The position numbers were made by a program, and so were the translations under genes. Below the pieces are notes generated by a model. It made no database searches. It was given only the letters and a program-made list of their open reading frames with translations, and was not told the origin of the DNA. Positions 18,792 to 26,940 of a stretch of 64,000 nucleotides of DNA are shown here, piece after piece. The number at the start of each line of letters is the position of its first letter. Position 1 is the stretch's first letter. The stretch lies in contig NZ_JAXCHP010000001.1 in the NCBI RefSeq assembly GCF_035984545.1, positions 1,798,001-1,862,000 on the forward strand, written 5' to 3'. The stretch comes from Cryobacterium sp. GrIS_2_6 (lineage in GTDB: Bacteria > Actinomycetota > Actinomycetes > Actinomycetales > Microbacteriaceae).

Positions 18792-19535
18792 TCAAAGCCA
18801 CCGCGGCGGGTCGGCCGGAGTCCCGCTGCTCGAGCTCACGCCGGAACCGCCACGCCCGGTCGCCCACTGGACGAGGCCCGCGAGGCTTCCGGACACGACG
18901 ACGGGATGCGCGGAATGGAGGTCGCCGAACCTGCGCTCGGCAGGGGAATCGGTCACGGAGAGCACGAAGTCTCCTCCATCTCCCCGGGTCGCCCAGACCG
19001 AGGTGATCTCGGTGAGCAGGCGATCGAGCACCTCGACGGGCACGTCGTCGAAGGAGGCGCCGGTCGCGAGGTCGATCGTATGCACCCAGAGTTCCTGGTT
19101 GCGCATCCACACGGTCTCGGAGACGGCGATCTCCCGGCCGCTCGGGGTCCGGACCAGGTGGCTCCACGTCTCGGGGGTGAGCCGGCGCCACGCGGCGTCG
19201 AGCTGGATGGTCGCGACGTCGAAGAGGGTCCGCAGGGCGTCGCGGTCGAGCTCGGCCCCGGCGGCGATGTCGCTGTCGCGAGCCGCGTTGGAGGCGTACA
19301 TCGGCGTTTCGACCTCGGTGCGCGCCCAAGTCACGAGCCTTACGATGCCCCTCGCGTTGTATGCGACGTGCGCGATCACGTGACGGCGGCTCCAGCCGGG
19401 CAACAGCGAGTCCCCGTCGAGGTCGACGTTCGACAACCCGTTGAGCTCGTGCGCGAAGAACGCGGTCGCGCGACGAGCGAGCAGGAGTTGCGCGAGCAGC
19501 TCGGGGTCAGCGGGGAGAGCGGTAGGTGCGGGCAT
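18792..19535 (-). CDS. Maleylpyruvate isomerase-like mycothiol-dependent protein (DinB fold)
   Basis: 247-aa member of the MDMPI family. The N-terminal DinB-like four-helix bundle (about residues 10-160) has metal-ligand candidates in GWSRRHVIAHVAYNA and MRNQELWVHTIDL; a C-terminal SCP2-like domain follows (FVLSVTDSPAER to the end). Family members use mycothiol as cofactor; the actual substrate need not be maleylpyruvate, as no gentisate genes are nearby. Confidence 0.8.
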   Translation of the reverse strand: MPAPTALPADPELLAQLLLARRATAFFAHELNGLSNVDLDGDSLLPGWSRRHVIAHVAYNARGIVRLVTWARTEVETPMYASNAARDSDIAAGAELDRDALRTLFDVATIQLDAAWRRLTPETWSHLVRTPSGREIAVSETVWMRNQELWVHTIDLATGASFDDVPVEVLDRLLTEITSVWATRGDGGDFVLSVTDSPAERRFGDLHSAHPVVVSGSLAGLVQWATGRGGSGVSSSSGTPADPPRWL

Positions 19536-19559
19536 TCCCCCATTCTCGCAGGGAACCGA

Positions 19560-20195
19560 TCAGATCGAGGGCTGGAAGCCGCCCGTCGGACTGAAGGACG
19601 CGTCGATCGTGAACGGGTCGCGCACGGAATTCGAGCGATCCGATGCCGCGATGAGAGCCGCGAGTTCCCCGGCCGCCCTGTCGATGCGGTCGGGCAGCGT
19701 CTTGACCGTGTCCGCGCCGCTTCCCCAGTCCTCCGATGCGGCGAACACCGCGGTTGTGGCGACGACGGCGTGCAGGTAGGTGAACATCGGGCGGATGGCG
19801 TAGTCGAGGGCCAGGGAATGGCGTGCGGTGCCCGCCGTCGCTGCGATGACCGTCGGCATGTCGGTCAACGACCGGTTGTCGATGACGTCGAAGAACGACT
19901 TGAACAGGCCGCTCGCGCTGGTCGTGAAGATCGGGGTGACGGCGATGAGCCCGTCCGCGCCGGTCACGGCTTCGATCACCGCATCGAGCTTCGGGCTCGG
20001 GAACCCGGTGAGCATGTTGTTCATCACGTCGAGGGCGACATCGCGCAGTTCGAAGATCCTGACCTCGGTGGGGATGACCCTTTCGGCCAGTCGGGCGGAG
20101 GTCGCCTCCGCGAGACGGTCGGCGAGCATCCTCGTGGAGGACGGCTGGCTGAGGCCTGCGGTGACGACCGCAATGGTACGGGTGCGTTCCGACAT
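19560..20195 (-). CDS. NADPH-dependent FMN reductase (CE1759 family)
   Basis: 211-aa flavodoxin-like reductase. The FMN phosphate loop is TAGLSQPSSTRMLADRL, and GADGLIAVTPIFTTSASGLFKSFFD is the second flavin loop. The protein ends 2 bp before the LLM monooxygenase gene's stop-start junction and follows that gene, a standard pairing in which the reductase supplies reduced FMN. Electron donor and partner inferred from family and context. Confidence 0.87.
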   Translation of the reverse strand: MSERTRTIAVVTAGLSQPSSTRMLADRLAEATSARLAERVIPTEVRIFELRDVALDVMNNMLTGFPSPKLDAVIEAVTGADGLIAVTPIFTTSASGLFKSFFDVIDNRSLTDMPTVIAATAGTARHSLALDYAIRPMFTYLHAVVATTAVFAASEDWGSGADTVKTLPDRIDRAAGELAALIAASDRSNSVRDPFTIDASFSPTGGFQPSI

Positions 20196-20197
20196 GG

Positions 20198-21316
20198 CTA
20201 GGCCACCTCTGCCGGAGCGCCGACGGATGCGCCGACGGGAGCCGCGGCAGCCGCAGCGACGAGCGACGCGTGGGTCGGGGCGTCCGGAACCGTTGCCGGA
20301 CGGTTCTTCGCGAATTCGCGGCGCAGCACGGGCACGACCTCTTCACCGAGCAGATCGAGCTGTTCGAGCACGCTCTTGAGCGGCAGTCCGGCGTGATCCA
20401 TCAGAAACAGCTGGCGCTGGTAGTCGCCCACGTAATCCCGGAAGCCGAGCGTGCGGTCGATGACTTCCTGCGGGCTGCCGACGGTGAGCGGCGTCTGCGA
20501 GGTGAACTCCTCGAGGCTCGGGCCGTGGCCGTACACGGGCGCGTTGTCGAAGTACGGGCGGAACTCCTTCACGGCGTCCTGCGAGTTCTTGCGCATGAAG
20601 ACCTGGCCGCCGAGTCCGACGATCGCCTGCTCGGCGGTGCCGTGGCCGTAGTGCTCGAAGCGCTGGCGATAGAAACCGACCATCTTCGCGGTGTGCGAGG
20701 CCGGCCAGAAGATGTGGTTGGCGAAGAAACCGTCGCCGTAGAACGCGGCCTGCTCGGCGATCTCCGGGGTGCGGATGCTGCCGTGCCAGACGAACGGCGC
20801 GACGCCGTCCAGGGGGCGAGGCGTCGACTGGAAGCCCTGCAGCGGGGTGCGGAACTGGCCCTCCCAGTCCACGAATTCCTCAGCCCAGAGCCGGCGCAGG
20901 AGCGCGTAGTTCTCGAGCGCGAGGGGAATGCCCTGGCGGATGTCCTGGCCGAACCACGGGTAGACCGGGCCGGTGTTGCCGCGGCCAAGGGTGAGATCTA
21001 CCCGGCCGTCGGCGACATGCTGGAGCATCGCGAAGTCTTCGGCGATCTTGACCGGGTCACTCGTCGTGATCAGGGTCGTCGCCGTGGAGAGGATGATGCG
21101 CTCTGTCTTGGCCGCGATGTAGCCGAGCATCGTGGTCGGGCTCGAGGGAACGAAGGGCGGATTGTGGTGCTCACCGGTTGCAAAGACGTCGAGTCCGACT
21201 TCCTCGACCTTCTGGGCGATCGTCAGGATCGCCTTGATGCGCTCCTGCTCGGTCGGGGTACGGCCGGTGGTCGGGTCGGTTGTCAGGTCCCCGACCGAAA
21301 AGATTCCGAACTGCAT
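20198..21316 (-). CDS. LLM class flavin-dependent oxidoreductase (CE1758 family)
   Basis: 372-aa bacterial-luciferase-like TIM barrel. Motifs: MQFGIFSVGDLTTDPTTGRTPTE at the start, DVFATGEHHNPPFVPSSP, STATTLITTSDPVKIAEDFA, DGRVDLTLGRGN. The C-terminal tail after residue 345 is Ala/Val-rich and low complexity. GAGAGG six bases before the ATG at 21316 fixes the start. It is cotranscribed with the FMN reductase 2 bp downstream. Substrate unknown. Confidence 0.9.
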   Translation of the reverse strand: MQFGIFSVGDLTTDPTTGRTPTEQERIKAILTIAQKVEEVGLDVFATGEHHNPPFVPSSPTTMLGYIAAKTERIILSTATTLITTSDPVKIAEDFAMLQHVADGRVDLTLGRGNTGPVYPWFGQDIRQGIPLALENYALLRRLWAEEFVDWEGQFRTPLQGFQSTPRPLDGVAPFVWHGSIRTPEIAEQAAFYGDGFFANHIFWPASHTAKMVGFYRQRFEHYGHGTAEQAIVGLGGQVFMRKNSQDAVKEFRPYFDNAPVYGHGPSLEEFTSQTPLTVGSPQEVIDRTLGFRDYVGDYQRQLFLMDHAGLPLKSVLEQLDLLGEEVVPVLRREFAKNRPATVPDAPTHASLVAAAAAAPVGASVGAPAEVA

Positions 21317-21811
21317 GGTCAGCCTCTCTGAGTGTTCACTGCATTTTCTCGGGCAGTTTTTCAATGCATTTGCATGGACATCGTACCCAACCTCGATCGG
21401 GGGTTTCCTATTCCCGCACGACGGAGACCTCGCCTGAGACATGGTGGTACTCAGGAATATCTCATGGATCGCCGATATCCGGCCGTTGACATCTCGGAGT
21501 GAATCACATAACGTTCCTCCAAAGCTCCTCCGCCCGATGAAGTGCTTCAGGATCCCCGTCGGCCGTTCGGTAACCCGCCGTACTGCCGCACTCGAGAAAC
21601 CGCTTCATCACGGAAGGACCACCGATGCGGGAACGACTCCAGGCTTCGCCTCACGTCGGTTCGCGACATCATCCGCTGCGCCGCTCATCGGCCCCCACCA
21701 CGCGCTGAGAGCGCCGACCAGGAAGGCCCGACACCACTGCCGGGACGCCCCCGGTTTGCTCGCCGCCGCAGCTCCCCCACACTCACCCCAGAGAAAGAAT
21801 TGGGTATCCCC
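21317..21811. other. 495-bp stretch without a convincing long gene
   Basis: Promoter region of the LLM operon on the left, then sequence open in one plus frame but with no family likeness. The only positive signal is a short ORF at 21625-21708 with a strong Shine-Dalgarno, listed separately. Confidence 0.5.
21625..21708 (+). CDS. Putative 27-aa leader peptide
   Basis: ATG preceded by GGAAGGA at six bases' spacing, then 27 codons (MRERLQASPHVGSRHHPLRR...) and TGA. Arg/His/Ser-rich with no known match. It sits 104 bp before the small acidic repeat protein and could be an upstream regulatory ORF of that gene. Only the ribosome site and spacing support it. Confidence 0.25.
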   Translation: MRERLQASPHVGSRHHPLRRSSAPTTR

Positions 21812-22069
21812 ATGAACCACGAATCCTCCGACCTGCCGCAGAAGTCCGAACACACGGAGAACTACGAGAATACCGAGCACACCGAGCACACCGAGCACAC
21901 CGAGAACGTCGCATACACCGAGAGCCTGAAGCATGCCGACGAACCGGAGCACGGCCACACCCTGGCGCCGTCGGAGGTGGGCAGCATGTTCGCCGAGTAC
22001 CGGCGTCGCCAGCTGAACATCTTCCGCGAACGCGAATCGACCCTCGAGCTCGACGACACCGCCATCTAG
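21812..22069 (+). CDS. Small acidic protein with TEH repeats
   Basis: 85-aa hydrophilic protein. Residues 13-40 are a low-complexity acidic/His segment (HTENYENTEHTEHTEHTEN) encoded by a 9-bp tandem repeat; the C-terminal part (PSEVGSMFAEYRRRQLNIFRERESTLEL) looks like an ordered helix and is the likely conserved portion. No domain recognised. The ribosome site is weak, so the start is uncertain; the same frame is open far upstream. The clustered His/Glu residues could bind metal, which is inference only. Confidence 0.5.
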   Translation: MNHESSDLPQKSEHTENYENTEHTEHTEHTENVAYTESLKHADEPEHGHTLAPSEVGSMFAEYRRRQLNIFRERESTLELDDTAI

Positions 22070-22090
22070 CCCACAGCGATCTGGCGGGGA

Positions 22091-22882
22091 TCAGCAGGCC
22101 GGCCACTGGGCTCCGTGCACCAGGTCCAGGACGGCCCGCAACTCGCGGGCCTCGATCTGGCCCGGAGCGCTCGAGGCTCCGACGGAACCGAAGGTGACAC
22201 AGGAACCGAAGGCCTCTCCGGCCAACCTCGACACCACGCCGAGTCCCCCCATGGACATCGCGATCACCGGGCGCCGGGCCTGCTCGGCGACGAACTCGGC
22301 GGTCGCGTCCATCAGGGTGAGGACATCGCGCGGGCTCGACGGCATCACCGCGAGCTTGAGCACATCCGCCCCGAGTGCCTGCTGCTCCGCGAAGCGTGCG
22401 AGGATCTCGGCCCGCGGCGGCGTGGACTCGAAGTCATGCGAGGACATCACGACGATGACGCCCGCCTCGTGGGCCGCGCTCACGATGCGGAGCAGGCACG
22501 ACCGCTCGGTGAAGAGTTCGACGTCGACCGCATCGACCCCGGCGGCGATCGCCAGCCCGAGCAGGTCGGCGTAGGCCTCCGGGAGGATGTCCCGCTGCCC
22601 GCCTTCCCGTTTCGTGCGGAAAGTGAAGATCAGCGGGACGTCATCCGGAAGAGCCGCACGCAGGGTGACGATCGCTTCCCGGACGGCCGCTGGGGTATCC
22701 CATTCGGAGAAGAAGTCGATCCGGAGTTCGACGAGGTCATAGTCCCCGGCGATGAGCCCGGAGGCGGCCGCCGCGAGGTCGGCGATCGTCGCCCCGACCA
22801 GAGGAACGCAGATCTGCGGCCTGCCCTCGCCGAGCACGATTGAGCGCATCCGCAGGGTTGGCCGCGCCGTCGCGCCGGTCAT
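22091..22882 (-). CDS. aroD: 3-Dehydroquinate dehydratase, type I
   Basis: 263-aa AroD catalysing the third shikimate-pathway step through a Schiff base. The lysine is in ADVLKLAVM, the catalytic histidine in VVMSSHDFEST, and the family start VPLVGATIADL and VELRIDFFSEW are clear. The ATG overlaps the stop of aroE (ATGA), so both consecutive-step enzymes are translated together. Many actinobacteria use the type II enzyme, so this copy may be catabolic (quinate) or a second isozyme. Confidence 0.92.
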   Translation of the reverse strand: MTGATARPTLRMRSIVLGEGRPQICVPLVGATIADLAAAASGLIAGDYDLVELRIDFFSEWDTPAAVREAIVTLRAALPDDVPLIFTFRTKREGGQRDILPEAYADLLGLAIAAGVDAVDVELFTERSCLLRIVSAAHEAGVIVVMSSHDFESTPPRAEILARFAEQQALGADVLKLAVMPSSPRDVLTLMDATAEFVAEQARRPVIAMSMGGLGVVSRLAGEAFGSCVTFGSVGASSAPGQIEARELRAVLDLVHGAQWPAC

Positions 22883-23775
22883 GAGGCCTCTCCCCCTGCC
22901 GGGGAGTGGGCAGGCGCAAGGCCGACGGCCGACCGCATGGCAGCGCGGATGCCCGCCTCACCGGGCAGGGGTTCGTCCTGTTCCCCGCCGGCGAAGATGC
23001 GCACCTGGCTGATCGCCTGCTCGACGAGCATGTCGAGCCCGCTGAAGACGACGCCGCCTGCGGCACCCCAGCCCTCCGCGATCGGGCTCGGCCACGGGTC
23101 GTATGCCACGTCGAAGAGGATGGAACCGGCATCCAGGGGCCGGAGGTCGAGGCCGTCCGCAACCCCGCCTGGAAGCGTGCTGATCACGAAGGAGAGCGGG
23201 TCGGCCGGGTCGAGCCCGTCGAGCCGCCGAACCCGCACGGGGACCCCGAGCCGGTCGCCGAGTGCCGACAGGTCGGTGGCCCTGGCGGGATCCCGCAGGT
23301 AGACCGTGATCTCCCCCGCGCCGAGCGCGTGAGCCGCGTAGAGTGCCGAGGCTGCCGTCGCACCACCGCCGAGGATCGCAGCAGAGGAGGGTCGAGCAGA
23401 GTCCAGCGTCGAAACCGTACGGACGATGCCGTCGACGTCGGTGTTGAAGCCGTGCAACCGGCGCCTGCCATTGTCGGTCGTGAACAGCACAGTGTTCGCG
23501 ACGCCGAGGTCGTCGACGAGCGACGAGGTCGTGTCGAGCAGCGGGATGACCTCGCGTTTGAGCGGCATGGTGAGGCTGAGCCCGAGCCAGCTGTCGTCGA
23601 GGGAGGCGAGCCACGAGGTCAGCTCGCCCGAGCCGACCTCGGCCCGGGAATAGTCGAACGGGAGACCGAGCAGGGTGTACGCCGTCGTGTGCAGCACGGG
23701 CGAGCGCGAATGCCCGATGGGAGACCCCAGCACCGCGAGGCGGCGGCGGCCCGCCGGGAAAACGGGTTCAGGCAC
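22879..23775 (-). CDS. Shikimate dehydrogenase family protein
   Basis: 298-aa AroE-like enzyme reducing 3-dehydroshikimate to shikimate with NAD(P)H. Substrate site: LGSPIGHSRSPVLH and LSLTMPLKREV (catalytic Lys); Rossmann loop AILGGGATAASAL; the C-terminal GLDMLVEQAISQ is conserved. GTG start at 23775 with GGAGGGG upstream. Operon with aroD (4-bp overlap). The NADP-recognising basic residue after the glycine loop is not obvious, so an NAD-dependent quinate/shikimate type is possible. Confidence 0.88.
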   Translation of the reverse strand: MPEPVFPAGRRRLAVLGSPIGHSRSPVLHTTAYTLLGLPFDYSRAEVGSGELTSWLASLDDSWLGLSLTMPLKREVIPLLDTTSSLVDDLGVANTVLFTTDNGRRRLHGFNTDVDGIVRTVSTLDSARPSSAAILGGGATAASALYAAHALGAGEITVYLRDPARATDLSALGDRLGVPVRVRRLDGLDPADPLSFVISTLPGGVADGLDLRPLDAGSILFDVAYDPWPSPIAEGWGAAGGVVFSGLDMLVEQAISQVRIFAGGEQDEPLPGEAGIRAAMRSAVGLAPAHSPAGGEAS

Positions 23776-23922
23776 GAGCCCCTCCGATTCGATTCTTCGA
23801 CAGATCCAGCGATAGCGGCACGTGAGATGCGGCAGACCGCTGCTCAATGGTAGTGTCCCGAATATGTCTCTACACGCAACAAATGGTCGCCGCAGTGTCG
23901 CGGCCCGTGGGTCGGTGCGCTG

Positions 23923-24903
23923 ATGCTCAGGATCGGAATCCTCGGTGCCGCCGGCATCGCGCCGTCCGCGATCATCCGACCCGCCCGGCGACGCACCGAT
24001 GTCGTGATCGCCGCGGTCGCCTCGCGCCGGGCATCCGCTGCCGTAGCCTATGCCCAGAAACACGGCATCGAACGCTCATACGGTGACTACCACGCACTCC
24101 TTGCGGACCCGGAGATCGACCTCGTCTATGTCGCGCTGCCGCCCTCGGAGCACGCTGCGTGGTCGATTGCAGCACTCGAGGCAGGCAAGGACGTGCTGTG
24201 CGAAAAGCCCTTCGCGATGAACGCTGTCCAGGCCGGGCTGATGCGCCAGGCGGCCGCAGAGACCGGGCAGCGTCTCATCGAGGCGTTCCACGACCGCTAT
24301 CACCCGCTCAGCCTCGAGCTCGACGCCATTGTTGCGTCCGGCCGGCTCGGCGACGTCGTGTCCCTGCGCGGCGAATTCTCCGGCAGCAATCCCTTCGACC
24401 CGACATCGATCCGGCACATCCCGGCCCTCGGTGGTGGTTCGTTGATGGACCTCGGGTGCTACCCGTTGCACTGGGTGCGGGCCCTCACCGGTGAGGAACC
24501 CCTCGTCACGAGCGCCGTCGCCACCCTGAACCCGCTGGGGGCCGACATGAGCATGGATGCCGCGCTGATGTTCCCCTCCGGCGTCACCGCCCGGGTCTCC
24601 TCGAGCATGATCGCGGGCACTCCCCTCAACACCTCGTTCGATATCGTCGGGACAAAGGGCACCGTGCACGTGGACAACATGGTCTTCCCGTCCCGCGGCC
24701 ACAGCATCCGCGAAGTCAGCCGGGGAATCGAACGCTGGCTCACCGTGCGCGGCAACGAGACCTACGATCACCAGCTCGATGCGGTCGCGCGCGGCCTTGC
24801 GAGCGGCGAGTCGCTCCTCACCGAGGGGTACGATTCGGTCGCCAATATGGCGGCCATCGATGCCATCTACGCCGCGGCGGGGATCGAACGCGCCGTCGGG
24901 TAG
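23923..24903 (+). CDS. Gfo/Idh/MocA family oxidoreductase
   Basis: 326-aa NAD(P)-dependent sugar or polyol dehydrogenase type. Rossmann start LRIGILGAAGIAPSAII, the family hallmark DVLCEKPFAMN at about residue 90, and a GFO_IDH_MocA C-terminal domain (IEAFHDRYHPLSLELDAI onward). MDLGCYPLHWVRALTGE carries the conserved D-x-G-x-H-like site (here with Y and P), so activity is likely. Divergent from the aroE-aroD operon; substrate unknown. Confidence 0.9.
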   Translation: MLRIGILGAAGIAPSAIIRPARRRTDVVIAAVASRRASAAVAYAQKHGIERSYGDYHALLADPEIDLVYVALPPSEHAAWSIAALEAGKDVLCEKPFAMNAVQAGLMRQAAAETGQRLIEAFHDRYHPLSLELDAIVASGRLGDVVSLRGEFSGSNPFDPTSIRHIPALGGGSLMDLGCYPLHWVRALTGEEPLVTSAVATLNPLGADMSMDAALMFPSGVTARVSSSMIAGTPLNTSFDIVGTKGTVHVDNMVFPSRGHSIREVSRGIERWLTVRGNETYDHQLDAVARGLASGESLLTEGYDSVANMAAIDAIYAAAGIERAVG

Positions 24904-24944
24904 CGGTGGATCCGGGGTCGGTCCGGACCGCAGCCGCGCCCGGG

Positions 24945-26603
24945 TCAGTCGCGTCTGGGTGGTCCGGTGAGGACCTGGTGGGCGCGGTGTCGGTTCGGTG
25001 GCCGCCAGAGCCGGTGCGGGTCGATGAGTCCGGGGGCCCGCACTTGCGGTGATCCTTTCACCATGCGGATCTCCCACCCCGAGGTGTCGATGGTGTGGTG
25101 GTGGAACCAGCACAGGAGCACCCCGTTGTCCACGTTCGTTGGGCCGCCGGTGGCCCACGGCTTCACATGGTGGACCTCGGCCCAGTGCGCCGGGGCCTTG
25201 CACCCGGGGATGATGCACCCGCCGTCCCGGGCGGTGATCGCCCGGCGTTGGGCCCGGTTGAAGTAACGCCGTTCCGGACCGAGCTTGAGCACTTGGTTGT
25301 TCGCCCCGAACAGGACCCCTTGGAAGCCACCGTCACAGATCCGCTGACGCACCGTCTTCAAAGACACCGGGGCTTCGACCCCGTCGATCCACCCGACCCC
25401 GACCCCGGAGGCGAGGTCGGCCGCGTTCACGTGCACCATCACCGTCGGCGCCGACCCGCCCATGCTGGGCGTGTCCGTGTCCCGGGCCGCGTGTTCGAAC
25501 AACGCCTGCAGGATGTCAGCGCGTTTCTCCCCGCCCGTGCGGGTGTCCGCGCGCCGCTCCCGCAGCTCCGCCTCGATCACGTCAAGATCCGGGCCCGTGT
25601 CGGTCTCGCCGTCCGCAGTCTCGGCGCCGGGAATCAACTGCCCCGAATCCATCAGCGCCTGTTCCTCGGCGGTGGGGAACGCCGGGCGGGCGTGGAAACT
25701 CAGGAAGGCGTCGAAGAGGGTGTTCATCACCCCGAACAATTCCGGTGTCACCCCGCCCTTGACCGGGTACAAGCCGTTCTTGAGTTGTCCGAAGCCGATG
25801 TTCGACTTCGCCTCGAACACGTCCTCCTGCGGGAGCACCCCGTCGGGGTCGAGGATGGCCTGCCACTGCACCACCATGCCCCGGATCAGGTCCGTCGCCG
25901 CAGGCACCCCGGCGCCGGCGAGGACCTCGGTCTCCGGGGTGATCCACCCGGCCGCCGTGGCGACCAGGGCACGCTCGGCGACCTCCACCTCCGCCGGGAC
26001 CGCCCGGTGACTGACCGACCCGAGCCCCGTGATGATCAGCTCGGCCGCTTCCACCCCGATGTCCCCCGCGGTCAACGCGGCCCCCACCACCGGGAACAAC
26101 GGCGGCAACACCGCCAACCCCGCCCGGCGGGGCAACACCGCGTCCCCGAGCTTGATGCGCCGCTTCACTTCCCGCCCCGACACCCGCGTCACCCGGGTCA
26201 ACACATCCCACGGGCCCCGGCAACCCATCTTCCACGCCAGGCCCTCCCGGCCCAGCACCCGCGCCCGCCGGTCCACATCCGTCGCGGTATTCACCCGGGC
26301 CGCATCCACCGTCCGCCCGATAGCCTCCACTTCCTTGAGTGTCGTGACCGCTTCCGCGTCACTGAGCAACCCCACTGGGATGGCCGACAGTGCGTCTGCG
26401 AGAGCCGAACGCGCCTCGGCGAGCCGGGCGACAGCATCCGCATGAACCGACGGAACCGACCCGGCCAGACCTTCAGCGCCCTCGAAACCCACGGCAACCG
26501 CCACGGGATGGGCCGACTCGACACCCACGGTGGGCTGATCCCCATCGGCCCCGGAACGGGGTGTCTGCGGGGTGTGTGACTGGGGATCTGAAGCTCCTGC
26601 CAT
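24945..26603 (-). CDS. DUF222 / 13E12-repeat HNH endonuclease-like protein
   Basis: 552-aa protein with a long alpha-helical DUF222 region (about residues 40-400) and a C-terminal HNH nuclease motif: CIIPGCKAPAHWAEVHHVKPW...TNVDNGVLLCWFHHHTID, with the zinc-like Cys pairs and the catalytic HH. This multicopy actinobacterial family has no settled function. A second, diverged member lies at 50918-52654. The 3' end faces the oxidoreductase gene. Confidence 0.88.
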   Translation of the reverse strand: MAGASDPQSHTPQTPRSGADGDQPTVGVESAHPVAVAVGFEGAEGLAGSVPSVHADAVARLAEARSALADALSAIPVGLLSDAEAVTTLKEVEAIGRTVDAARVNTATDVDRRARVLGREGLAWKMGCRGPWDVLTRVTRVSGREVKRRIKLGDAVLPRRAGLAVLPPLFPVVGAALTAGDIGVEAAELIITGLGSVSHRAVPAEVEVAERALVATAAGWITPETEVLAGAGVPAATDLIRGMVVQWQAILDPDGVLPQEDVFEAKSNIGFGQLKNGLYPVKGGVTPELFGVMNTLFDAFLSFHARPAFPTAEEQALMDSGQLIPGAETADGETDTGPDLDVIEAELRERRADTRTGGEKRADILQALFEHAARDTDTPSMGGSAPTVMVHVNAADLASGVGVGWIDGVEAPVSLKTVRQRICDGGFQGVLFGANNQVLKLGPERRYFNRAQRRAITARDGGCIIPGCKAPAHWAEVHHVKPWATGGPTNVDNGVLLCWFHHHTIDTSGWEIRMVKGSPQVRAPGLIDPHRLWRPPNRHRAHQVLTGPPRRD

Positions 26604-26688
26604 ACCCCGATTCTACCTCGAATCGAACACGAATGCGAGCTTTACTCACTTAATTTCAAGCCCTACCTCACGAAATTCATACCTGAAA

Positions 26689-26791
26689 CGGCCTTACGAT
26701 TCCAGTGAGATAGGAATCGTTCGATCATGGCCGAACAGCTTGGGTTCAGGGGCAATTCAGATTTGGTCATCTCACTGAAATCGTAAGGCCG
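26689..26791. mobile_element. MITE-like element with 23-bp TIRs and 8-bp target duplication
   Basis: 103-bp AT-rich unit. Left end 26689-26711 and right end 26769-26791 are inverted repeats matching at 22 of 23 positions (CGGCCTTACGATTYCAGTGA... inward). The octamer ACCTGAAA directly abuts both sides (26681-26688 and 26792-26799), as expected for a target-site duplication. No coding capacity. Eight-bp duplications are made by ISL3, IS6, IS66 and IS256 families; the ends do not match the IS256-type element in this window. Confidence 0.7.
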
Positions 26792-26818
26792 ACCTGAAAA
26801 CGAGTAAATCAATCCCGT

Positions 26819-26917
26819 GGTGACTAACTCAGGAGATCCGCCTGGGCGGGCAGCACCGGCCAGCGGACCAGTGCGGCCGATCCCACCCGACCCCAAGAAT
26901 CTCCTGAATTAGCCACC
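26819..26917. repeat. Second palindromic element, 19-bp inverted repeats
   Basis: GGTGACTAACTCAGGAGAT (26819-26837) and its inverse with two mismatches (26899-26917) bound a 99-bp GC-rich unit, only 27 bp from the MITE-like element. No target duplication was found. It could be a second mobile remnant or a bidirectional terminator between the HNH gene's promoter region and the LLM gene's 3' end. Confidence 0.45.
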
Positions 26918-26940
26918 GCCGCTGCCCAAATCTTCTGGGG

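Larger units (their letters stand above)
26604..26940. other. 337-bp gene-free stretch holding two palindromic elements
   Basis: Lies between the start of the minus-strand DUF222-HNH gene and the stop of a minus-strand LLM gene. It contains the HNH promoter region, the 103-bp MITE-like element and the 99-bp inverted-repeat element. No gene seen; the ORFs here arise from the repeats. Confidence 0.6.

Noticed and set aside
25095-26579. 494-codon plus-strand ORF opposite the DUF222-HNH gene
   Set aside because: Shadow of a gene with clear HNH motif; His/Arg-rich translation.
26663-26896. 77-codon ORF inside the palindromic region
   Set aside because: Its coding is created by the inverted repeats; similar short peptides appear on both strands, as expected from a noncoding element.
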